DNA from: a bacterium
GTDB taxonomy: Bacteria; Chloroflexota; Dormibacteria; UBA8260; Bog-877
NCBI GenBank assembly: GCA_021817185.1
Contig: JAKAVU010000022.1
Coordinates: forward strand, 1-16,372
DNA length: 16,372 nucleotides
Direction of reading: 5' to 3'
The notes beneath the pieces were generated by a model. That model was not told the DNA's origin, made no database searches, and worked only from the letters and a program-made list of their open reading frames with translations. This document shows positions 1 through 8,440 of the stretch, in pieces (position 1 is the first letter of the stretch; every line of letters begins with the position of its first letter). The position numbers and the translations under genes are program-made.

Positions 1-1608
1 CAGGCCGGCGGTGAGGCCGGCGATTGCCATGAGGACCACCAACGCGAACAGTTCGGAACCCAGGGAGGGCTGGTTGGTGATCAGCAGGGCGAGGGTGAGT
101 CCGACGACGCAGACCGCGATGTAGGCGGCCCCCAGCATCATGAACACGATCGCCAGCCAGACCCCCACGGCGCGGCGGGGATCGGTCCAGTCAAGGCGGG
201 GCCAGATCGCCCCCAGCCCGGTCGCCAGCGCGCTCAGTCCGACCACGCAGATGGAGAGCAGCAGGGCTGAGAAGAGCATCTGGAACCCGGAGGTGCCGCT
301 GCGAAGCTCGCTGGTCACCATCAGGGTCAGGCTGGCGGTGGTCGCGATCACCCCCGGCAGGACCAGCTTGCTGAGGAGCAGGGTCCGAGTCGAAACCGGG
401 GCGGTCCGAAGGCACCAGAACTGCCGACCTTCGGAACCGACCGCCCGGAGCCCAATACCGCTGGCGGCGAAGAGGGCGGCGAAGGCGGCGGTGGTCATCG
501 GGCCGTACCAGCTCGGAAAGTTGTGAAAGAGACCCAGCCCCAGTCCGCCGGCCCGCGGCGACAACAGGTACACAGCAAACAGGCCGATCGGCAGAAGCAA
601 CTGGACAAGCTGGGCCGGGTCGCGGCGCAGGGTGCGCCAGTCCTTGCGCAGCACCGCCAGCACCACCGGCCGACGGCGCAATCGAGGGCGCCCTCGCCCG
701 CCCCGCCGGCTGGTGGTCTGGGCTCGGAACCACCCCTCGCGCACCAGCGGGCCGGAAAGCCAGACGGCGCAGAACGTGACCACAGCGGCCAGGGCGATCA
801 GCTCAGTGACCCCAAGGAGGGCTGGGCCCCACCTTCCGTGGGCCGCCGCGAAGATGCTCTGGGCCGCCCAGGTCGGGGACAGCCAGCCCGGGAGATGCAT
901 CCCCCGGGAGAAGTCGCTGATCCCGATCCCGGGCACCGACCCCCGCCGCACCGACGCGGCCAGATCGAGGGCAGCGACCCCGAACCCCACTACCCCGACC
1001 AGGAGTCCCGCCGCCTCCTTCACCCGGTTGGCGGGGACAACCCGAACCAGCGCCACCACCACCAGCATCGCCACCGCCATCGGAACCAGGAGCAGGCTGC
1101 CGACGGCCAGCGCCACCAAGGGCACCAGCCCCGGGCTGTGGTACACGACCGCCGCCGCCAGCACCACCGGTCCCGCGACGCCGGCGCCGATGGCGGCGCC
1201 GAGGCCGAGCTGGGAGAGCAAACGGTAAGAGAGGAAGAGCCTGGGGCTGATGGGGGCCAGCAGCAGCCACTCCACGTCGCGGGCGAAATAGATCGACGCC
1301 AGCGCGAAGCTGATCGAGGTCGCCAGCGTGAAGGCGAACAGGACCACCATCAGGGTCGTGAGTCCGGCTTCCAGGCCGGCGCCGGAGCCGACCGCCCGTG
1401 AGCGCAGGAGCTGGACCACGACTGGGGTGGCCGCCACCCAGACCAGGGCGCCGACCGCCGGGATCAGGATGGTGGCGAGCCGACGCCCCGGTCCGCAGTG
1501 CCAGCACCCGTTCCAGAGCCCGGCGAGGCCCGCTCTGGCCAGCCCGGCGAGTTGCGACCGTCGGCGCAGCTCAGGCATGGGGTCCCAGCGGTCGGTGCCG
1601 GCCGCCAC
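1..1608 (-). CDS. ABC-2-type exporter permease (3' end cut by window)
   Basis: Membrane component of an ABC exporter; the substrate is not evident. The frame is open from the GTG at 1608 to the window edge (536 codons), so the C-terminus is missing. It has many hydrophobic segments. In the first half a conserved-looking stretch, FARDVEWLLLAPIS (residues 108-121), resembles the interfacial segment of large ABC-2 permeases. A basic linker at about 300-315 leads to a second half starting VLRKDWRTLRRDP (319-331), which is typical of roughly 530-residue permeases of this class. The GTG at 1608 lies 3 bases after the ATPase stop, in the same frame as that stop, suggesting translational coupling; ATG 1578 is an alternative start that would remove 10 residues. 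The N-terminal cytosolic part holds a CWHC motif (35-38), unexplained. Adjacent to and co-transcribed with the ATPase. The family call is by pattern, not by search. Confidence 0.8.
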   Translation of the reverse strand, partial: MAAGTDRWDPMPELRRRSQLAGLARAGLAGLWNGCWHCGPGRRLATILIPAVGALVWVAATPVVVQLLRSRAVGSGAGLEAGLTTLMVVLFAFTLATSISFALASIYFARDVEWLLLAPISPRLFLSYRLLSQLGLGAAIGAGVAGPVVLAAAVVYHSPGLVPLVALAVGSLLLVPMAVAMLVVVALVRVVPANRVKEAAGLLVGVVGFGVAALDLAASVRRGSVPGIGISDFSRGMHLPGWLSPTWAAQSIFAAAHGRWGPALLGVTELIALAAVVTFCAVWLSGPLVREGWFRAQTTSRRGGRGRPRLRRRPVVLAVLRKDWRTLRRDPAQLVQLLLPIGLFAVYLLSPRAGGLGLGLFHNFPSWYGPMTTAAFAALFAASGIGLRAVGSEGRQFWCLRTAPVSTRTLLLSKLVLPGVIATTASLTLMVTSELRSGTSGFQMLFSALLLSICVVGLSALATGLGAIWPRLDWTDPRRAVGVWLAIVFMMLGAAYIAVCVVGLTLALLITNQPSLGSELFALVVLMAIAGLTAGL

Positions 1609-1611
1609 CGG

Positions 1612-2424
1612 TCAGGCCCCGAGGGCGGAGATCAGCGTGGAGGTCTCCTGGTCGGCGGCGCCGGTCACGCTCATGAACGCCTCCTCCAGCGTCCCGGGAT
1701 GGCCCGGCGCGGCACCCGCGGCGCGCTCCAACTCCGCCACGGTGCCGACCGCCACCAGTCGGCCGCGGTTGAAGATGCCCACCCGGTCACAGAGCGCAGC
1801 CGCGATCTCGAGAGCGTGAGTGCTGAGGAAGACCGTGTGGCCGGTGGCGCACAGGGTCTGCAACATCACCTTGAGCTGGCGGGCCGCCTGCGGGTCCAAC
1901 CCCACGGTGGGCTCGTCCAGGAAGAGCACCTGGGGGTCGTGCATGAGGGCAGCGCAGAGCGCCAGCTTCTGGCGCATGCCGCGGGAATAGGACTGGACCA
2001 GCTGACCCGCCGCGGCTTCCAGGTCGAGCGCCGAGAGCAGCGCTGGGATGCGCCGCTGGCGCCGCTCCCGGCTGATCTGATGCAGGTCACTGGCGAGCTC
2101 GAGCATCTCCAGGCCCGTCAGCTTGTCGTAGAGGGGGGCGGAGTCGGGGACGTAACCGAGTCGGCGCCTCGCCTGGGTACCCTGATGCTGGATGTCGTAG
2201 CCGGCGATGAGGACGCGCCCCTGCGAGGGTCGCAGCAGCCCCACCGCCATCTTGATGGTGGTGGTCTTGCCCGCCCCGTTTGGCCCGATCAGGCCGAAGA
2301 GCTCACCGGGGCCGACGCGCAGGTTGAGATCCAGCACCGCCGGCCGCCCGTCGAAACTCTTCTCCACCTGCTCGAAGGCGATCGCCGCCTCAGGGGCTGG
2401 GGCTGCCACATCCGCGATTATCAC
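1612..2424 (-). CDS. ABC transporter ATP-binding protein (ABC-2 exporter type)
   Basis: Cytosolic ATPase that powers the neighbouring permease. It is 270 residues long. Visible motifs are Walker A GPNGAGKTT (47-55), signature SYSRGMRQK (145-153), Walker B LFLDEP (167-172), the D-loop GLD (175-177) and the H-loop histidine 203 in STH. The Q-loop position reads YVPDS (91-95), with Asp where many ABC proteins have Gln; variants here are common in ABC-2 exporters. The C-terminal TLEEAFMSVTG is the usual tail of drug, polyketide or lipid exporter ATPases (CcmA/DrrA type), but this does not fix a substrate. The start is GTG 2424 with no strong Shine-Dalgarno; a downstream GTG at codon 6 is possible. 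The gene is divergent from the aldolase across a 49-bp gap. Confidence 0.93.
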   Translation of the reverse strand: MIIADVAAPAPEAAIAFEQVEKSFDGRPAVLDLNLRVGPGELFGLIGPNGAGKTTTIKMAVGLLRPSQGRVLIAGYDIQHQGTQARRRLGYVPDSAPLYDKLTGLEMLELASDLHQISRERRQRRIPALLSALDLEAAAGQLVQSYSRGMRQKLALCAALMHDPQVLFLDEPTVGLDPQAARQLKVMLQTLCATGHTVFLSTHALEIAAALCDRVGIFNRGRLVAVGTVAELERAAGAAPGHPGTLEEAFMSVTGAADQETSTLISALGA

Positions 2425-2461
2425 CGCCCAGTGTCAGCGCCCACCGCTTGATGCGACGTTG

Positions 2462-2467
2462 TAACCT
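2462..2467 (+). promoter_or_regulatory. Candidate -10 element (TAACCT) for a leaderless aldolase mRNA
   Basis: TAACCT matches TANNNT and sits exactly at -12 to -7 relative to the A of the aldolase ATG at 2474. No Shine-Dalgarno-like sequence precedes that ATG (CTCAGAGC). Together these predict transcription starting at the start codon. There is no clear -35 element. The 49-bp gap must also hold the promoter for the divergent ABC genes, for which I see no convincing hexamer. Confidence 0.5.
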
Positions 2468-2473
2468 CAGAGC

Positions 2474-3406
2474 ATGAGCACAATCAGCACCAGCTCGACC
2501 GCCGTCCCGACCCGCCCCCACCTCGACGACCTCAGGCTGTCCCAGGGCAAGCGGGCCCGCCTGCACACTCTCCTATACGATCACGGGCCGGGCAACGGCA
2601 CCCTGCTGCTGCTGCCGATAGACCAGGGGCTGGAACACGGACCGGTGGACTTCTTCACCAACCCTCCGGCCAAGGACCCCGACTTCCAGGTCCGCCTGGC
2701 CCTGGAGGGGAACTACTCGGGGATCGCCCTCCATATCGGACTCGCCACCCGCTACCTCAGAGACCACGCCGGACGCCTGCCGCTGGTGCTGAAGGTGAAC
2801 GGCAAGACCGCGGTGCCGAGCTCGGACGATGCGTTCTCCCCGCTGACATCCTCGGTCGAGGACGCGGTCAGGCTGGGGGCGGCCGCCGTCGGGTACACCT
2901 GCTACGTGGGGTCCCCCGCCCAGGATCGCGATCTGCGGCAGATGAATGAAGTGCGGGCGGAGTGTGAGCGCTACGGGATGCCCCTCATCTGCTGGGCCTA
3001 CCCCAGGGGTTCCGCCATCGACAAGCGGGGCGGTCAGAACAGCCTCTACGCGATCGATTACGCCGCACGGGTGGCGTCGGAGATGGGTGCCGACGTGATC
3101 AAACTCAACATCCCCAGGGAGCACACCGACGCCGACTCAGCCTCCCCGGCTCCTTACGACACCCTGGTGGAGGACCGGCGCGAGATGCTGGCCCGGGTGA
3201 TCCGGTCCGGAGGGCGTTCGCTGGTCATCTTCGCCGGCGGGAGCAAGCTGCAGGATGACGAGCTGCTGGGCCGGATCGACGACTGCATGGCGGCCGGGGG
3301 CAGCGGGTTCATCTTCGGGCGCAACATGTGGCAGCGACCGCTGAACGAGGCGCTGGCGATGACCGCCAGGGTGCACCAGGTGCTGAACCGCTACGGGGGG
3401 CGCTGA
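2474..3406 (+). CDS. fbaB: Class I fructose-bisphosphate aldolase, DhnA/FbaB family
   Basis: Reversible cleavage of fructose 1,6-bisphosphate to dihydroxyacetone phosphate and glyceraldehyde 3-phosphate, through a Schiff base in a cytosolic TIM barrel. It is 310 residues. LLPIDQGLEHGPVDF (46-60) is the family hallmark and contains the catalytic Asp 50. CWAYPRG (173-179) supplies the W-x-Y pair seen in the Thermoproteus tenax enzyme. GADVIKLNIP (205-214) contains the Schiff-base lysine, Lys 210. Phosphate-binding glycine motifs follow at FAGGSK (about 233-238) and GFIFGRN. Related families (LsrF thiolase-like, ADTH synthase) share the fold, so a different ketose phosphate substrate cannot be excluded. 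It stands alone on the plus strand and converges with nuoN with 6 bp between the stops. No Shine-Dalgarno; probably leaderless. Confidence 0.9.
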   Translation: MSTISTSSTAVPTRPHLDDLRLSQGKRARLHTLLYDHGPGNGTLLLLPIDQGLEHGPVDFFTNPPAKDPDFQVRLALEGNYSGIALHIGLATRYLRDHAGRLPLVLKVNGKTAVPSSDDAFSPLTSSVEDAVRLGAAAVGYTCYVGSPAQDRDLRQMNEVRAECERYGMPLICWAYPRGSAIDKRGGQNSLYAIDYAARVASEMGADVIKLNIPREHTDADSASPAPYDTLVEDRREMLARVIRSGGRSLVIFAGGSKLQDDELLGRIDDCMAAGGSGFIFGRNMWQRPLNEALAMTARVHQVLNRYGGR

Positions 3407-3412
3407 CCCCGC

Positions 3413-4870
3413 TCAGGGGCCGAACAGGGGGGGTACAGCGGCCCGCGCGGCCACGCCCAGCAGCGGGCCCAGGACCACCACGAATCCCAGGAAGCTGGCG
3501 CCGCAGAGCGCGACTCCCACCAGTGCCACCCGGCCGGGCAGGACCAGCTCTGGTCCATCCACCCTGGCGTCAAACAGGACCATTACCCAGCGGTATGCGA
3601 CTCCGATCCCGAGCAGGCTCGACACCAGCGCCAGCACCACCAGCCAGCCAAACCCGGCCCGAAGCGCAGCCTCGACGCTGAAGAGCCGCACGAAGAACCC
3701 CGCCAGCGGCGGCAGCCCCGCGGCGGCCACCACCAGGACGGCCAGCATCCCCGCCATCCAGGGGGTGCGCGCCCAGAGCCCCCGCAGCGCGGCCTGGGTG
3801 TCCTCCTCTCCAGAGCCCCGGAGCGCGCCCGCCAGAGCCAGGGTGGCGGCGGCGAGCGGGACCAGGGTGAGCAGGAGATAGAGCATGGCGGCGGTGCCCG
3901 AACGGGAGATGTCCAGCAGATCCAGCAGCCCGAAGGCGAGCTGGGCGATCAGCAGCTGCTGGACCGCGCCCAGGAGGCGGCGCTGGCGCAGCGCCAGGAT
4001 CGGTGCCCCGATCAGGGTCAGCGCCGCCAGCACCCCCAGCGTCACCGTCCAGTCGGGGGCTACCGACCCGAGCGCTCCCGGGAGCAGCCGCAGCAGCGCT
4101 GCCACGACGGCCAGGGAGAGCAGGGCGGTCCGGGCCAGCCCGGCGCCGAGCGGCACGCGGTCCAACTCGAAGGAGCGCCAGCCACCGAATGGGAACACCC
4201 CCAGCTGGCCCAGCGCCCCGACCATCACCAGCAGCGCCGCCACGGCCAGGGCGGGATCCAGCGGCAGCGACCGCTGGGCGATCACCCGAAGGGTGGTGGA
4301 TCCGCCGACGCCCGCGACGATGGCCTCTCCCGCCACGAACACGGCCAGCAGCGCGGCGGCGATGCTCAAGGAGCGAGTGGCCGTGCGCAGCGCGACCAGG
4401 TTGGTCTTGTTGAGCCCCTGAGCGATGGCCAGTGGCAGGGTGGTCAGGGCCAGCCCGACCGCGAGGCTGATCAGGTCGGCGGCGGAAGCGGTGAACAGGA
4501 TCCCCGCGGTCGCCATCAGCAGGAGCGCGTGGTAGACCCCGATGTGGGGAGCCACCTCGGCCTCCGAGTCGGTGCCGCAGATGACCACCGCCCCCGCCGC
4601 CGCCAGGCCGGCGGCGTAGAAGAAGAGGGCGAAGCGGTCGATCAGAAAGCTTCCGTGCTCGACGTCGGGGGGAGTCGGACCGAACGAGGAGTGCCAGAAG
4701 CCGATGCTGGCCAAAAACGCCACCAGCAGCGCCGCCAGTGCCACCCATCGACTGGGCGAGTCGCCGCCCCAGCGCCTCCGGCCCTGGCCCAGGTCCAACC
4801 AGCTGCACCCGGCCGCGCCCAGCACCAGAACGCCGATGGGGATGAAGTCCTGAATGAAGGCCAGGTTCAC
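3413..4870 (-). CDS. nuoN: NADH-quinone oxidoreductase subunit N homolog, proton-path residues replaced
   Basis: Antiporter-like membrane subunit of a complex I-type enzyme; 485 residues, about 13-14 hydrophobic helices, close to the E. coli NuoN length. Homology shows in YHALLLMATAGILFTASAADL (113-133) and in the TM5, TM7 and TM12 contexts. By eye, E. coli Glu133 (GIELISLPL) aligns with Ala141 (GLALTTLPL). Lys217 (KLSLVPFHLW) aligns with Gln222 (QLGVFPFGGW), and Lys247 with Ser252. Lys395 (GFIGKF) aligns with Arg395 (GFFVRL). All four key positions are thus altered, so ordinary proton pumping by this subunit is doubtful. Start GTG 4870 overlaps the nuoM stop by 4 bases (GTGA), with AAGGGGG 7 bases upstream as ribosome binding site. 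Last gene of the nuoJKLMN run; no T-rich terminator hairpin seen after it. Confidence 0.85.
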   Translation of the reverse strand: MNLAFIQDFIPIGVLVLGAAGCSWLDLGQGRRRWGGDSPSRWVALAALLVAFLASIGFWHSSFGPTPPDVEHGSFLIDRFALFFYAAGLAAAGAVVICGTDSEAEVAPHIGVYHALLLMATAGILFTASAADLISLAVGLALTTLPLAIAQGLNKTNLVALRTATRSLSIAAALLAVFVAGEAIVAGVGGSTTLRVIAQRSLPLDPALAVAALLVMVGALGQLGVFPFGGWRSFELDRVPLGAGLARTALLSLAVVAALLRLLPGALGSVAPDWTVTLGVLAALTLIGAPILALRQRRLLGAVQQLLIAQLAFGLLDLLDISRSGTAAMLYLLLTLVPLAAATLALAGALRGSGEEDTQAALRGLWARTPWMAGMLAVLVVAAAGLPPLAGFFVRLFSVEAALRAGFGWLVVLALVSSLLGIGVAYRWVMVLFDARVDGPELVLPGRVALVGVALCGASFLGFVVVLGPLLGVAARAAVPPLFGP

Positions 4871-6393
4871 TTGTGGACCCCCTTGGGAGCAACGGGCGGA
4901 GCCGGCGCATAGCTGGAGACCCTCGCGGCCACCAGATCAGTGCCGTGGACGATGTACGGTGAGAAGTAGCCGGCTGAGATTCCGAAGGCGATGAGCAGCC
5001 CCGCCATCACCCAGCCGGCGTAGAACTCAGACCCGTGCGAATCCGACACACTCACCTGCGGCTCGGATCTGGGGCCGGTCCAGAAGACCGCGCCCAGCAA
5101 CCGCCAGAGCGCCGCGGTGAGCACCAGCATGCCCGCGCAGGCCAGCGCGCTCACGTAGCGATGGGCGACGAAACTCCCCACCAGCAGCTGGAACAGCCCG
5201 GGAAATCCTGCCAGGAAGGGTACCCCCAGGAGCCCGGCCACCCCCAGCGCGAAGAGCAGGCGGAGCCGGGGAGCGTTCGCCGCGGCTCCCGCCAAATCGC
5301 CGAGCTGCTGCCGGCCGGCGCGGTCGCAGAGAGCCCCCACCGTCAGCACCAACAACGGCGCGAAGAAAAAGTAGGCGAAGGCGAGGCCGAGCGCGCCCGC
5401 GATCGAGGTCTCGGAGAAGGAGATGACCCCCAGTAGAATCGGGCCGCCGATGGCGCTGAGGGCGAATCCCACGATGCGACGTGGTTCGCGGCTGCCGCGG
5501 GCGGCGAGTGCCCCAAAGAAGAGCGCGACCAGGGCCAGGGCCAGCACGGGCCGGACCAGCTGCAGGGAGGCGAGCGGGTCCATGTTCAACAGCACTCGCA
5601 CCAGGCCGTAGGCTCCCACCGGCAAGGCCGAGATGGTGAGGAGCATCGCGACCGGGGTCGGAGCAGCGGCCACCCCGTCGACCAGCCAGCGATGCATGGG
5701 AAACACCGCCATCCGGCTGGCGAAGGCAAACAGCAGCAGCACCGCCACGATCAGCCCGGGCGCGCCCTTGACCGGATTGGTGGTGGACAAGGAGAGGAAG
5801 TCGAAGGTGACGTTGCCGGACCGCAGCAGCATGATCAGGATGGCCGCCAGCAGAGCGGAGCTGGAGAGGGACTGGGAGAACAGCACGCGCCGGCCGGCGG
5901 GGGCGCTGCCGATGCCCACCAGGACGCTGAGGGGGACCACAGGCAGGGCGAAGAAGACCAGAAAGAGCAGCAGATCCTGGGTGGCGAGCGCCCCGGTCAG
6001 GGCCACCTCCACCAGCAAGACCAGGGCGAAGTACGTGCGGTAGCGCTCGCGCTGCCGCCAGCTGGCCAGGATGAGCGCGGGAAACACCGCCGTCACCGCG
6101 AACAGCAGCATCAGGTTCAGTCCATCGGTCCCGAGGTGGTAGTCGAGCTGGAAGAAGAAGTGGCGCAGCCACGGCGCGTCGATGGCCGGTTGGGCGAGGG
6201 CTCCCTGGGCCGGATTGCCGACTTCGGCGATCACATCGAAGATGGCGATGAGCAAAGGGATGAGCGTCGCAAACAGCGCGGTGGTGCGGATGCGGAAGCG
6301 CTGCAGATCGGTGTCCACAGGCAGACCCAGCAGCAGCAGTGCCCCCAGAGCCGGCACGAACACGATCAGCGTCAAGCTTATGTCGGTGGGCAT
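4867..6393 (-). CDS. nuoM: NADH-quinone oxidoreductase subunit M homolog, proton-path residues replaced
   Basis: Antiporter-like membrane subunit, 508 residues, nearly the E. coli NuoM length, with about 14 hydrophobic helices. HLGTDGLNLMLL (86-97) and the segment FASRMAVFPMHRWLVDG (224-240) identify the family. By eye, the essential E. coli residues Glu144, Lys234, Lys265 and Glu407 correspond to Ala149 (VFFALPVVP), Arg227, Pro258 (ISALPVGAYGL) and Leu400 (GFPGLF). The histidines of the central helices (SHMG and QMIAHG in E. coli) are also missing. The fold context is thus kept while the charged axis is lost. Start ATG 6393 directly follows the nuoL TAG with no gap, preceded by GGGGAG 7 bases upstream. 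Co-transcribed with nuoL and nuoN. An Mrp or group 4 hydrogenase subunit is the main alternative, but the J-K-L-M-N order favours complex I. Confidence 0.88.
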   Translation of the reverse strand: MPTDISLTLIVFVPALGALLLLGLPVDTDLQRFRIRTTALFATLIPLLIAIFDVIAEVGNPAQGALAQPAIDAPWLRHFFFQLDYHLGTDGLNLMLLFAVTAVFPALILASWRQRERYRTYFALVLLVEVALTGALATQDLLLFLVFFALPVVPLSVLVGIGSAPAGRRVLFSQSLSSSALLAAILIMLLRSGNVTFDFLSLSTTNPVKGAPGLIVAVLLLFAFASRMAVFPMHRWLVDGVAAAPTPVAMLLTISALPVGAYGLVRVLLNMDPLASLQLVRPVLALALVALFFGALAARGSREPRRIVGFALSAIGGPILLGVISFSETSIAGALGLAFAYFFFAPLLVLTVGALCDRAGRQQLGDLAGAAANAPRLRLLFALGVAGLLGVPFLAGFPGLFQLLVGSFVAHRYVSALACAGMLVLTAALWRLLGAVFWTGPRSEPQVSVSDSHGSEFYAGWVMAGLLIAFGISAGYFSPYIVHGTDLVAARVSSYAPAPPVAPKGVHK

Positions 6394-8439
6394 CTACGGG
6401 CTCCCCACTCCGCCGGGGTGGAAGGCGCCCAGCCAGACGGCCACTCCGACCGCCAGCGCGATCACCGCCAGGGCTGCAGCGCTCGAGCCCACGCCGGGGC
6501 TCAGCCAGGGCCAGCTGCTCCTGGGCTCCCACTGGATGAGCTGTTCCCAGGTGGCAGCCGCGGAGTCGAGGACGGGATCCACCACCCGGCCGGTTAGAGC
6601 GACCAGGGCCCGGCCCGGCCAACCCACCAAGCCCGCCTCCAAGCCTGACAGCAGCGCCGTCCCGTCCAGCCACGGGAGCCAGGCGGAGTCCGCCGCCGAG
6701 CGCCCGACGACCGGCGCCAGCGCAAAGCCGGCTGCAGCCGCCAGCAGAGGAACCACGACGATCAGCGCGAGCGACAGTCCGCTGAATCCCAGGGCGGTCG
6801 GCTCCGACTTCGCAGCCAGGAGCGGCCCTACCCCCCAGCGAACCGCGGGCAGGCTCACCAGCCCGCTGAGGAGCGCGACCACGGCACCGGCCTGAAGAAC
6901 CGGGAGCTGGCCGCCCGGACGCCACTGGTTGAAGTGGCGGCGCGCCTCCCTGGCCTCACGCGGGTCAGTCGGCTCCTGGCCCTTCACCGCAAAGGCGGCC
7001 ACCCGACCGCAGGCCGCAGCCAAGAGGATCGAGGTCAGCAGGACCCCCACCGCTCCGACGACCCTCTCGGGCGAGCCCGGCTCAGGGAATCCAGCTCCGG
7101 GACCCGAAACCGCGGCGGCCAGGATCGCGGTGCGTCCGAAGAAGCCTCCCGCTCCCACCAGGCCCGCGGCCGCCACCAGAGCTCCGAGCAGGACCACCAC
7201 CGCCGAACGCGCATTACGCCATGCCGGCCCCAGCCGGTCCATCCGGGCCACCCGCAGGTCGCGGGTCAGATGGCTCAGCGCTCCAACCAGCACGACTGCA
7301 GTCACGACGCCGGAGGTAGCCAGCGCCAGCGCTGCCGCCGGCGACCCCAGGCCGAACCCGACCACGACCAGGCCGGAAAGGCTGGCCACCACCATGGCTC
7401 CGAAGCGCCGCAGATCGTGCTCCCTGACGGCCAGCGCGGCGGTGACCACCGCGCTCACCGCAGCCAGGGTGGTCAGCGCCGGCAGCACTCCGGCTGCCAC
7501 CGACAACAGGGGAAACGCCTCCAGCAGCAGCGCCGTGCCAACCGCCACGCCCACGATCGAGGTCAGGACGGCGGCGCCGGCGCCCGGTGCCCGGGTCAGG
7601 CCACGCCACAGGAAGTGAAGCGGAACTGCTCCACAGGCGCAGGCCGCGGCGACCAGAATGAGCGCTCCGGCCAGGGTCAGACTCCTGCCCCCGACGCCGT
7701 GGACCTGGCCCCTCACAGCCAGACGGAGCATCGCGGCCAGGGAGCTCAGGTTGAGGCCGTAGGGACTGATGGCCGGGCCCTTGTGGTGGACGTTGGTGGC
7801 CGCGACCTCGATCGCCCCGGAGAACTTGACATACAGGAATACCACGGCCAGCAGCAGCGCCAGGGCCCCTCCCCGCCAGACCAGGTAGGTGCGGCGCGCC
7901 ATCCTCCCGGCGTCCTCTCCCAGGCCGCTGCCGATGGTGAGGGCGGCGGCCAGACCGCAGAGCTCGAACCCCAGCAGGGTCTGGAACAAACCCGGGGCCA
8001 TGATGAGGAGGACAGCGCCGAAGCTGAGGACACCTGTCAGCCGCATCAGGGTGGGGAGCCTGGGGTCACTGCGCAGCTGGCTCATCAGCTGGGTCTGCCC
8101 CAACGCCACCGCGAGGGCCACCGCGACCTCCAGCACCAGCGCGCCGGGGGTGGCGGCGTAGCCAACGCCCACCTGGAAGGTGGGCGAGAGCAGGGTGGTG
8201 GCGGCCGAGTTGAAGGGAGTCTGGGTCACCGGGAACGTCCAGAAGGCCAGGGTTGACTGGTGGGTCTGGGGCAGGGCGTGGACACTCGCCCCCAGCGCGA
8301 TCAGAGCCACCAGCAGGGTCAGCCAGGCCGTCACCGCGACCGCCATCGCCGCCCCCCGCCGGGTCTCGGCCAGGTAGCTCGCCCCGACCCCGGCGATCGG
8401 GAGCAGCAGCAGCGCCCACGCCGCGTCGAAGATCTGCAC
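6394..8439 (-). CDS. nuoL: NADH-quinone oxidoreductase subunit L homolog, divergent
   Basis: Largest antiporter-like subunit, 681 residues from GTG 8439. The open frame extends further upstream into nuoK, but GTG 8439 lies just after the nuoK stop with GAGGG 8 bases upstream, so it is the preferred start. GFELCGLAAALTIG (157-170) matches the TM5 region and keeps the conserved glutamate (Glu159, E. coli Glu144). Elsewhere the proton path is altered: E. coli Lys229 aligns with Ala268 (ahead of VPLHFLW). The block from DLRRF (342-346) aligns without gaps and replaces His334, His338 and Lys342 with small or hydrophobic residues. GFFSKDE becomes GFFGRTA (Arg436, Thr437). The C-terminal third keeps more helices and a probable amphipathic stretch resembling the lateral helix. 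The Asp/Lys pair in TM12 is absent. Confidence 0.85.
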   Translation of the reverse strand: MQIFDAAWALLLLPIAGVGASYLAETRRGAAMAVAVTAWLTLLVALIALGASVHALPQTHQSTLAFWTFPVTQTPFNSAATTLLSPTFQVGVGYAATPGALVLEVAVALAVALGQTQLMSQLRSDPRLPTLMRLTGVLSFGAVLLIMAPGLFQTLLGFELCGLAAALTIGSGLGEDAGRMARRTYLVWRGGALALLLAVVFLYVKFSGAIEVAATNVHHKGPAISPYGLNLSSLAAMLRLAVRGQVHGVGGRSLTLAGALILVAAACACGAVPLHFLWRGLTRAPGAGAAVLTSIVGVAVGTALLLEAFPLLSVAAGVLPALTTLAAVSAVVTAALAVREHDLRRFGAMVVASLSGLVVVGFGLGSPAAALALATSGVVTAVVLVGALSHLTRDLRVARMDRLGPAWRNARSAVVVLLGALVAAAGLVGAGGFFGRTAILAAAVSGPGAGFPEPGSPERVVGAVGVLLTSILLAAACGRVAAFAVKGQEPTDPREAREARRHFNQWRPGGQLPVLQAGAVVALLSGLVSLPAVRWGVGPLLAAKSEPTALGFSGLSLALIVVVPLLAAAAGFALAPVVGRSAADSAWLPWLDGTALLSGLEAGLVGWPGRALVALTGRVVDPVLDSAAATWEQLIQWEPRSSWPWLSPGVGSSAAALAVIALAVGVAVWLGAFHPGGVGSP

Positions 8440-8440
8440 C

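Noticed and set aside
523..1401. Long open frame on the plus strand inside the permease region
   Set aside because: Its product is rich in Arg, Gln, His and Pro with no domain pattern; it is the antisense shadow of the permease, whose minus-strand product has clear membrane helices and family motifs.
3400..3425. Bidirectional terminator between the aldolase and nuoN
   Set aside because: Only 4-bp GC stems (CCCC/GGGG) can be drawn in the 6-bp gap and flanks, with no T-run; such stems are common by chance at this GC content.
6934..8256. 440-codon open frame on the plus strand within nuoL
   Set aside because: Gln/His/Arg-rich shadow of nuoL; no plausible start context and no recognisable fold.
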